From Chitinophagaceae bacterium (GTDB lineage Bacteria > Bacteroidota > Bacteroidia > Chitinophagales > Chitinophagaceae), in assembly GCA_947483345.1 (NCBI GenBank), contig CANKNL010000076.1:1-11223 (forward strand): a stretch of 11,223 nt of DNA, read 5' to 3'. This document shows, in pieces, positions 6,311 to 11,223 of this stretch. Made by a program: the position numbers and the translations under genes. The notes under the pieces are model-generated. The model saw only the letters and a program-made list of their open reading frames with translations. It ran no database searches and had not been told where the DNA came from. How positions within the stretch are numbered: position 1 is the stretch's first letter; every line of letters starts with the position of its first letter.

Positions 6311-6964
6311 ATGAATTTTCAGGATTACCCTATCACGATTGGTTTAATAATTGCCAATGTCATTTTTTCTTTGATCGGCTTTTCCAACAGTGACCTGTTA
6401 GATAAAACCATCATGTGGCCGTATCGGGTTGCCCGCGAAAACCAATACCTGCGTTTTATTACATCGGGGTTTTTACATGCCGATTACATGCACCTGATCT
6501 TTAACATGTTTACACTTTTCTTTTTTGGCCGAAACCTGGAGTTGTACTTCAGCTATTATGGCCTGGGGGGCAACTTTTCTTACCTGGCCCTCTATTTTTT
6601 AGGATTGATCATATCGGATATACCCAGTTATATTAAACATAAGGATGATTATCATTACCGGTCATTGGGTGCCTCAGGCGCCGTATCTGCAGTGATTTTT
6701 GCCACCATCATCTTTAGTCCCTGGAGTTCCATTTATATTTATGGTGCCCTAAAGATTTCGGCAACGTTGTATGCGGTACTGTATATTTTTTACTGCGTGT
6801 ATATGGGCAAAAAAGGTGCCGGCAATGTCAATCACGATGCCCATCTCTGGGGCTCTTTATTTGGGTTGGCTTTTACCCTTGCTTTAATTGCCTACCTGCA
6901 ACCGGCCTTGTTTACCGGCATCATTGAAGAATTAAAACACCCCAGTCTATTTGGTAACGGATAA
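6311..6964 (+). CDS. Rhomboid-family intramembrane serine protease
   Basis: A 217-residue multi-pass inner-membrane protein with about six hydrophobic segments (roughly 8-24, 57-80, 88-104, 121-137, 148-165 and 179-198). Rhomboid signatures are present: H57-ADYM-H61 followed by N65 (the HxxxH...N oxyanion/loop motif), catalytic Ser122 in GASGAVSA, and catalytic His178 in DAHLWGSLFG with the small-residue GxxxG helix packing. The Ser-His dyad is therefore intact and it should cleave transmembrane substrates; the substrate is unknown. There is no extra cytoplasmic domain. It lies 48 nt after rlmH, and its last 18 nt overlap the 3' end of tilS on the opposite strand. Confidence 0.94.
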   Translation: MNFQDYPITIGLIIANVIFSLIGFSNSDLLDKTIMWPYRVARENQYLRFITSGFLHADYMHLIFNMFTLFFFGRNLELYFSYYGLGGNFSYLALYFLGLIISDIPSYIKHKDDYHYRSLGASGAVSAVIFATIIFSPWSSIYIYGALKISATLYAVLYIFYCVYMGKKGAGNVNHDAHLWGSLFGLAFTLALIAYLQPALFTGIIEELKHPSLFGNG

Positions 6965-8323
6965 GGTTAGTTGCAATTTGTTTTTTGCAGGGTCGGTTAT
7001 TTTAAATCGGTCATCAATGCGCAGACCAACCACCCAGATGATCTTTTTATCCATTTCAATCACCCAGGTTTTTTCTTTTTGGGTAAGCGATAGTTTCTGA
7101 TCGGTAAAAAAACGGTTGAGTTTTTTCTTTTTTTGCATACCCAACGGATAAAAATAATCGCCGGGTTTCCATTTGCGGAGCAGCAAAGGAAATTTTATGT
7201 CTGCAGCATTTAATTGCGCTATGGATTGATTAGGTATTACTGACGCTTGACTATCGGCTATTTTTTTAACCTGTAAACTACCCATTGCAAATGGCCAAAT
7301 GCCTTCTCCTTCAATTAAACAAGTTTCTGCCCGGGTATTATCATTTGGTGCAATGATAAGCCAGTTACGGTTTTTAATGATGCGGTGTGTGGCAGACTGT
7401 AGGTATTTACCAGATTCACTTTTTAATAACCCAACCACTTCTTCCGTTTGGTGTGCCGTAAAACCATAATCTTTGATGATCTCATAAATGAGGGTGGACA
7501 GGGCTGCCGTTTTCAATAATTTCAGCACCGGTATATGTATTTCGTTTCCCTTGTGTTCAAGTAATTTTTTCTTTGCCAGGTTTACAGACTCCTGGTACAG
7601 CAATTCAATTTCCCTAAACCGATCAATATTATTCAGTAGGTTATCCGCTACCTGCGGAAACACTTTTTGCAGATCGGGAATGAGTTGATTACGGAAATAA
7701 TTACGGGTATATTTATCAGCAGCATTGGATGCGTCTTCAACAAATGACAACTGATTTTCAAGTGCAAATTCAATCAGTTCTACTTTTTTTGCAAACAGCA
7801 AGGGACGTATAACATGAGCTTGTTTTGGTAAAATCCCGTGCAGGCCGCCAATGCCCGTTCCCTTAAAGAAATTCATTAGTAATGTTTCAATATTATCATT
7901 AGCATGGTGGGCAGATAAAAGCCAGTTGCTCGTTGCCCGTTGCTCGTTGGAGACTTCAGGATTGAAGTCATTTTTCATTTTTATTAAGAGTTCATTAAAC
8001 CATGCGTAACGTAAATCTCTTGCGGCAACCTGAATGCTTAATTTGTTTTCTGCAGCGTATTTTTCCGTTTCGAATTTCTTTACCAATACCTCAACTTCAT
8101 ATTTTTTGCCAAGTGCTTTTACAAAACCTTCATCACGGTCACTGTCTGCGCCCCGTAATTGAAAATTGCAATGCGCAATCATAAAATCATAATTGGACTG
8201 TTTACAAAGTTCACACAGCGCAACAGAATCTACGCCCCCGCTAACGGCCAGCAGCAGTTTATCTTTTTGTTGAAAAAGATTTTGCTGTTTAATGTATTGC
8301 TGAAATGCTTTTAACAAATCCAT
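6947..8323 (-). CDS. tilS: tRNA(Ile)-lysidine synthetase TilS
   Basis: A 458-residue ATP-dependent ligase that converts C34 of tRNA-Ile(CAU) to lysidine, letting it read AUA; normally essential. The N-terminal PP-loop ATPase has SGGVDS at 28-33, HCNFQLRGADSDRDE (51-65), AHHANDNIET (138-147) and GTGIGGLHG (155-163). The C-terminal TilS domain is recognisable at RKWKPGDYFYPLGM (383-396) and W-VVGLRIDDRFKITD (430-444). Oddity: residues 124-133 (containing NEQRATSN) are encoded by a 7-nt tandem repeat and sit just before the AHHANDN motif, where homologues usually run directly from the preceding helix into the motif. The frame is preserved. It is convergent with the rhomboid gene, with 18-nt overlapping 3' ends and no room for a dedicated terminator. 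It is preceded by an AAAAGTC-built inverted repeat. Confidence 0.96.
   Translation of the reverse strand: MDLLKAFQQYIKQQNLFQQKDKLLLAVSGGVDSVALCELCKQSNYDFMIAHCNFQLRGADSDRDEGFVKALGKKYEVEVLVKKFETEKYAAENKLSIQVAARDLRYAWFNELLIKMKNDFNPEVSNEQRATSNWLLSAHHANDNIETLLMNFFKGTGIGGLHGILPKQAHVIRPLLFAKKVELIEFALENQLSFVEDASNAADKYTRNYFRNQLIPDLQKVFPQVADNLLNNIDRFREIELLYQESVNLAKKKLLEHKGNEIHIPVLKLLKTAALSTLIYEIIKDYGFTAHQTEEVVGLLKSESGKYLQSATHRIIKNRNWLIIAPNDNTRAETCLIEGEGIWPFAMGSLQVKKIADSQASVIPNQSIAQLNAADIKFPLLLRKWKPGDYFYPLGMQKKKKLNRFFTDQKLSLTQKEKTWVIEMDKKIIWVVGLRIDDRFKITDPAKNKLQLTLSVTK
7925..7952 (-). repeat. Heptamer repeat inside tilS
   Basis: On the coding strand the units are GAGCAAC, GGGCAAC and GAGCAAC, with a degenerate flanking unit CTCCAAC; on the plus strand they read GTTGCTC, GTTGCCC, GTTGCTC and GTTGGAG. 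Three 7-nt units equal 21 nt, hence seven codons, so a three-unit insertion keeps frame and encodes EQRATSN-type peptide. It lies in the TilS catalytic domain between Asn126 and Trp134. Confidence 0.8.
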
Positions 8324-8339
8324 TTGTGTGAATTAAAAT

Positions 8340-8404
8340 TAAAAAGTCAAAAGTCAAAACCAGATCCGCAACGTATTTGCTTACTTTATACTTTTGACTT
8401 TTTA
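8340..8404. repeat. 15-bp perfect inverted repeat built from AAAAGTC heptamers
   Basis: TAAAAAGTCAAAAGT (8340-8354) is the exact reverse complement of 8390-8404, with a 35-base loop. The left arm is two tandem AAAAGTC heptamers. It lies between the stop of the TPR gene and the start of tilS, both on the minus strand. It could act as a weak terminator or attenuator, or it may be an inverted pair of a dispersed repeat. The stem is AT-rich and therefore weak. Confidence 0.75.
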
Positions 8405-8413
8405 CTTTATTGG

Positions 8414-8725
8414 TTATTCTTCAATATCCTCCAAAGCCCCCTGCAATTCCATATGCGTATGATGATCGTTGGCTTTTTTAGCTTCTTCCATGCCTCTTTT
8501 ATATATTCTGATCGCTTTATCAAAATCGCCAACCCGCTCCAATAATTTGCCCAAATGATAGTAAGAACCGATATAAGTGGGCTCCCGAAGCAGTATTTCA
8601 TTAAACAGTTTACGGGCCTCCTCATCCTGATCGATCTTTATATATTCCAATGCCAGTGCATGTTGCAGAAAACTATCCTTTCCGGATGTTTTCATGTACT
8701 CGAGTAATTTTTCAATCCTGCTCAT
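8414..8725 (-). CDS. Small tetratricopeptide-repeat (TPR) protein
   Basis: A 103-residue soluble helical protein. Two TPR-like units are visible: about 18-51, with the pattern ALALEYIKIDQDEEARKLFNEIL and the closing Pro49, and about 52-85, with YYHLGKLLERVGDFDKAI and then YKRGMEEAKK. A short acidic tail ends in EDIEE. TPRs mediate protein-protein contacts; the partner is unknown and there is no catalytic motif. The ATG at 8725 is preceded by GAGG, an unusually close ribosome-site-like match. It lies 90 nt upstream of tilS on the same strand and is divergent from etfB. It may share a transcript with tilS, although the inverted repeat between them could separate the two. Confidence 0.85.
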   Translation of the reverse strand: MSRIEKLLEYMKTSGKDSFLQHALALEYIKIDQDEEARKLFNEILLREPTYIGSYYHLGKLLERVGDFDKAIRIYKRGMEEAKKANDHHTHMELQGALEDIEE

Positions 8726-8773
8726 ACCTCAATAATTATTTTCTTATTTTAATTAAAATTAATCATCTTCTCT

Positions 8774-8781
8774 TATCTTTG
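8774..8781 (+). promoter_or_regulatory. Bacteroidota-type -7 element TATCTTTG upstream of etfB
   Basis: An exact match to the TAnnTTTG -7 consensus of the Bacteroidota primary sigma factor, 47 nt before the etfB start, in the AT-rich 103-bp divergent gap. I see no clear TTTG -33 box at the expected spacing, only A/T-rich sequence. The predicted transcript start is near 8788. Confidence 0.6.
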
Positions 8782-8828
8782 CATTAGTTGCATAAACAAC
8801 TTATTTCAGCATTTTAAAAATTTACTGC

Positions 8829-9572
8829 ATGAAGATCTTAGTTTGTATCAGTAAAACGCCAGATACTACGGCAAAAATAGCCTTCACCGATAACAATACG
8901 AAATTCGCTGCTGAGGGTGTACAATGGATCATCAATCCCTACGACGAATGGTTTGCCCTGGTAAGGGCTATTGAACTAAAGGAAGCCGACCCAACTGTGC
9001 TGCTACATTTAATTACAGTTGGCACTGCAGATTGCGACCCCATCATTCGCAAAGCCCTGGCTTTGGGCAGCGACGAAGCTATACGGGTTAATGCCGACAG
9101 TCATGATAGTTTTTATATCGCTTCACAAATAGCTGAGGTTGCCAAAAAAGGCCAATACGATCTCATTTTTACAGGTAAAGAAACCATTGACTACAATGGC
9201 TCATCAATAGGTGGCATGGTTGCCGAAATCCTTGAACTTCCTTTTGTTTCCTATGCTGCTAAATTTAACCTGGAAGGAAACACCGCCCTGGTTGTGCGGG
9301 AAATAGAAGGCGGGGAAGAGACCTGCAAAGTTAGTCTACCCCTTGTAGTTAGTTGCCAGAAAGGGATGGCCGAACAACGCATACCCAATATGAAAGGTAT
9401 TATGGGTGCCCGTAGCAAACCGCTTTCTGTTGTTGAGCCCATAGCGGTTGAAACGCTAACCAGCATTGCTTCATTTGAGCTTCCGCCCGCAAAGGCAGGC
9501 GTAAAACTGGTTTCTGCTGATAACCCCGAAGAATTGGTGAGGCTTTTACATGAGGAAGCGAAAGCTATTTAA
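8829..9572 (+). CDS. etfB: Electron transfer flavoprotein beta subunit (EtfB/FixA family)
   Basis: A 247-residue ETF beta subunit, with the N-terminal MKILVCISKTPDT typical of the family. The AMP-binding fold features include NPYDEW (36-41), TVGTADCD (about 63-70), ALALGSDEAIRV (76-87) and DLIFTGKETIDYNGSSIGGMVAE. The C-terminal family signature is at LPLVVSCQKGMAEQRIPNMKGIMGARSKP. It forms the soluble heterodimer with EtfA that carries electrons from acyl-CoA dehydrogenases to ETF:quinone oxidoreductase. The start is fixed by the conserved N-terminus, and a promoter-like TATCTTTG lies upstream. etfA follows on the same strand after a 177-nt gap, wider than usual for subunits of one complex. 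Nothing suggests an electron-bifurcating variant, but that cannot be excluded from the sequence alone. Confidence 0.95.
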   Translation: MKILVCISKTPDTTAKIAFTDNNTKFAAEGVQWIINPYDEWFALVRAIELKEADPTVLLHLITVGTADCDPIIRKALALGSDEAIRVNADSHDSFYIASQIAEVAKKGQYDLIFTGKETIDYNGSSIGGMVAEILELPFVSYAAKFNLEGNTALVVREIEGGEETCKVSLPLVVSCQKGMAEQRIPNMKGIMGARSKPLSVVEPIAVETLTSIASFELPPAKAGVKLVSADNPEELVRLLHEEAKAI

Positions 9573-9749
9573 AACCGGGTGCTGGCAGACCTAAAGAAGT
9601 CAAAAGCAGAGATGAGGTAACGGTGAATCTGAATTTAGTCAATAAGGCTTTTTTTCATCCTTACGTCGCTCACTTAAACAAGTAGTTCTTAATTAAACCT
9701 ATAACATGCAAACCGGCCGCTGACCAATCGGGGCCAAAATTTATATTTT

Positions 9750-10712
9750 ATGAGCGTACTACTATTTGTAGATCAATCTGAAGGCCATATCAAAAAATCA
9801 TCTTTTGAAGCCGCCTGCTATGCATCCAAAGTGGCAGCGTTAATGGGCACAACTGCCGAAGCCATTGTTTTAGGCCAGGTGGCCGATGATTTAACAGCGT
9901 TGGGTAAATATGGTATTAAAAAAGTGCATACCATAAAAAATGATGCCCTTAACCAGGTGGATGCACAGGTATTTACCAAGCTGATAGCGGATGTTGCAAA
10001 AGCGGTAAACGCCAATCTGGTCATCTTCTCCAATAACTTTAATGGCAAGGCCATTGCACCCCGTTTAAGTGTAAGGTTAAAAGCAGGTTTGGTTTCGGGT
10101 GCCGTAGCACTACCCGATCTGAGCAATGGATTTACAGTTAAAAAAAATGTGTTCAGTGGGAATGCCTTTGCCTATGTTTCAATAACAACTGATATTAAGA
10201 TCATTTCACTTAATTCAAATTCGTACAGCATCAGTACAACAGAGGCTGTTGCAGAAGTTAGTGAATTTGCCGCAACCATTGATGTAGCAAAAGTGCAGGT
10301 AACGGCAACAGATAAAGTCATTGGCGAAATTCCATTAAGTGAAGCCGAAATTGTAGTGAGTGGTGGGCGTGGTTTAAAAGGACCTGAAAACTGGGCACTG
10401 GTTACTGATCTCGCTAAATTATTAGGTGCGGCTACAGCCTGCAGCCGCCCGGTTGCCGATAGCGACTGGCGGCCACATCATGAGCATGTAGGACAAACCG
10501 GACTGGCCATTGCCCCTAATTTATACATTGCCATTGGCATATCTGGTGCCATACAACACCTGGCCGGTGTAAATAGAAGCAAGGTGATTGTGGTGATCAA
10601 TAAAGACCCGGAAGCCCCATTTTTTAAAGCTGCGGATTATGGTATTGTAGGCGATGCTTTTGAGGTGATGCCAAAAATTATTGAAGCCGTTAAGAAATTA
10701 AAACAGGCCTGA
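9750..10712 (+). CDS. etfA: Electron transfer flavoprotein alpha subunit (EtfA/FixB family)
   Basis: A 320-residue FAD-carrying ETF alpha subunit of normal length. The N-terminal domain (about 1-190) matches the ETF alpha/beta fold. The C-terminal FAD-binding domain has SGGRGLKGPENW (204-215), ACSRPVADSDWRPHHEHVGQTG (about 230-251) and the family signature LYIAIGISGAIQH (258-270), then VVINKDPEAPFFKAADYGIVGDAFEVMPKI to the end. Key FAD contacts (the R of SRP, the GQTG and the QH pair) are all present. It partners EtfB. The 177-nt leader (9573-9749) has no ORF worth calling, no TAnnTTTG box and no recognised riboswitch, so both genes are most simply read from the etfB promoter. The transcript ends at the terminator 34 nt after the stop. 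Confidence 0.96.
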   Translation: MSVLLFVDQSEGHIKKSSFEAACYASKVAALMGTTAEAIVLGQVADDLTALGKYGIKKVHTIKNDALNQVDAQVFTKLIADVAKAVNANLVIFSNNFNGKAIAPRLSVRLKAGLVSGAVALPDLSNGFTVKKNVFSGNAFAYVSITTDIKIISLNSNSYSISTTEAVAEVSEFAATIDVAKVQVTATDKVIGEIPLSEAEIVVSGGRGLKGPENWALVTDLAKLLGAATACSRPVADSDWRPHHEHVGQTGLAIAPNLYIAIGISGAIQHLAGVNRSKVIVVINKDPEAPFFKAADYGIVGDAFEVMPKIIEAVKKLKQA

Positions 10713-10745
10713 ATAAAATAAAATATCGACCAACCTTATATTTAT

Positions 10746-10780
10746 AGCCTTTCAACTTAGTTTTGAAAGGCTTTTATTTT
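10746..10780 (+). terminator. Intrinsic terminator after etfA
   Basis: AGCCTTTCAA (10746-10755), loop CTTAGTT, then TTGAAAGGCT (10763-10772) form a perfect 10-bp stem, followed directly by TTTATTTTAT. It closes the etfBA unit. The last T of the U-tract overlaps the next promoter-like box. Confidence 0.92.
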
Positions 10781-10787
10781 ATCTTTG
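10780..10787 (+). promoter_or_regulatory. Bacteroidota-type -7 element TATCTTTG upstream of the BFN-family gene
   Basis: An exact TAnnTTTG match 41 nt before the ATG, and identical to the box upstream of etfB including the following GC. It abuts the etfA terminator, so the BFN gene likely has its own promoter. A TTTG lies at 10762-10765 inside the terminator hairpin, but its 14-nt spacing is shorter than the usual -33 distance. Confidence 0.6.
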
Positions 10788-10828
10788 CGTTTTACCTACT
10801 GCTCATTTTTTGAACTGCCGATTTGGAT

Positions 10829-11223
10829 ATGAAAAAAATAGAACTGGAAATAGTGGCTTTATCACACAGCATTACGCAAACTCATTCCTATGCTGTAGTA
10901 TTGGGAGAAATAAACGGATTACGCCGTTTGCCTATTGTTATTGGCGGGTTTGAAGCACAGGCCATTGCGGTGGCACTGGAACGCATGAATCCCAGCAGAC
11001 CTCTCACCCACGACCTGATGAAGAATTTTATGATGGCTTTTAATGTAGAATTGCATGAAGTGGTGATCAACGATTTACAGGAAGGTATTTTTTACAGCAA
11101 ATTGGTTTGCAGTTCGGCCAACGATACGGTTGAAATTGATTCAAGAACTTCTGATGCCCTTGCCTTAGCAGTACGTTTTGGTTGTCCTATTTACACTTTT
11201 GATACCATTTTAAATCAGGCCGG
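10829..11223 (+). CDS. Bifunctional nuclease (BFN/DUF151) family protein, 3'-truncated by the window
   Basis: The first 131 codons of an open frame that runs off the window end. The N-terminus MKKIELEIVALSHSITQTHS leads into the BFN/DUF151 core: YAVVLGEINGLRRLPIVIGG-EAQAIAVAL (about 22-50), RPLTHDLMKNF (about 57-67), VVINDLQEGIFYSKL (78-92) and the signature IDSRTSDALALAVRFGCPIY (103-122). The family was named for plant and bacterial proteins with reported DNase/RNase activity; the biochemical role in Bacteroidota is not established. Versions in this phylum are usually about 190-210 residues, often with a C-terminal UVR-like segment, which would lie beyond the window. It has its own promoter-like box and follows a strong terminator, so it is separate from etfBA. 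Confidence 0.92.
   Translation, partial: MKKIELEIVALSHSITQTHSYAVVLGEINGLRRLPIVIGGFEAQAIAVALERMNPSRPLTHDLMKNFMMAFNVELHEVVINDLQEGIFYSKLVCSSANDTVEIDSRTSDALALAVRFGCPIYTFDTILNQA

Noticed and set aside
8324..8545. 73-codon plus-strand frame between tilS and the TPR gene
   Set aside because: It spans the AAAAGTC inverted repeat and the antisense of the TPR gene, with no ribosome site or recognisable domain.
9818..10126. 102-codon open frame antisense to etfA
   Set aside because: It is fully inside a well-conserved coding gene and has low-complexity shadow composition.

Overview
The window looks like chromosomal DNA of a Bacteroidota bacterium, probably Sphingobacteriia/Chitinophagaceae-like. This is an inference from four things: moderate GC with AT-rich intergenic DNA, two TAnnTTTG-type promoter elements (TATCTTTG at 8774 and 10780), protein flavour throughout, and abundant short dispersed and heptameric repeats. 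I see no tRNA, rRNA, CRISPR array or complete mobile element. Most genes are core housekeeping or signalling genes; the accessory-looking part is the repeat-rich gap at 4863-5788.

Layout: (1) 1-4862 is a compact, same-strand four-gene signalling cluster. It holds a GAF-PAS-PAS-PAS histidine kinase of the phytochrome-kinase (HisKA) class, an Rcp1-like single-domain response regulator, a receiver-PAS-HisKA_3 kinase, and a NarL/LuxR-type DNA-binding response regulator. The genes are 5 nt apart or overlap by 17 and 4 nt, so they are almost certainly one transcript. The order suggests a two-stage phosphorylation cascade that ends in transcription. (2) 4863-5788 is a roughly 0.9 kb mosaic: a nine-unit GGGAGTN heptamer array, a perfect 20-bp palindrome, several small hairpins, a 17-bp inverted pair, copies of a roughly 45-bp GCAACGTC-ended palindromic repeat, and a 5'-truncated IS110-family transposase relic. 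(3) 5789-6964 carries rlmH (23S rRNA methyltransferase) and a rhomboid intramembrane protease on the plus strand. (4) 6947-8725, minus strand, carries a small TPR protein followed by tilS (tRNA-Ile lysidine synthetase). tilS overlaps the rhomboid gene tail to tail and contains an in-frame heptamer-repeat insertion. (5) 8829-10712 carries etfB and etfA, the two subunits of electron transfer flavoprotein, ending in a strong intrinsic terminator. (6) 10829 to the window end is the start of a bifunctional-nuclease (BFN/DUF151) family gene with its own promoter-like element.

How the genes work together: the signalling cluster is one functional unit, and etfBA encode a heterodimer feeding electrons from acyl-CoA dehydrogenases to the quinone pool. 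rlmH and tilS both act on translation RNAs but are on opposite strands and need not be co-regulated. The least ordinary signals are the short-repeat ecology. Three unrelated loci carry 7-nt-period tandem repeats (GGGAGTN, AAAAGTC, GAGCAAC), one of them inside an essential gene, and a small palindromic repeat family surrounds the IS110 relic. I did not find a convincing undescribed multi-gene system.
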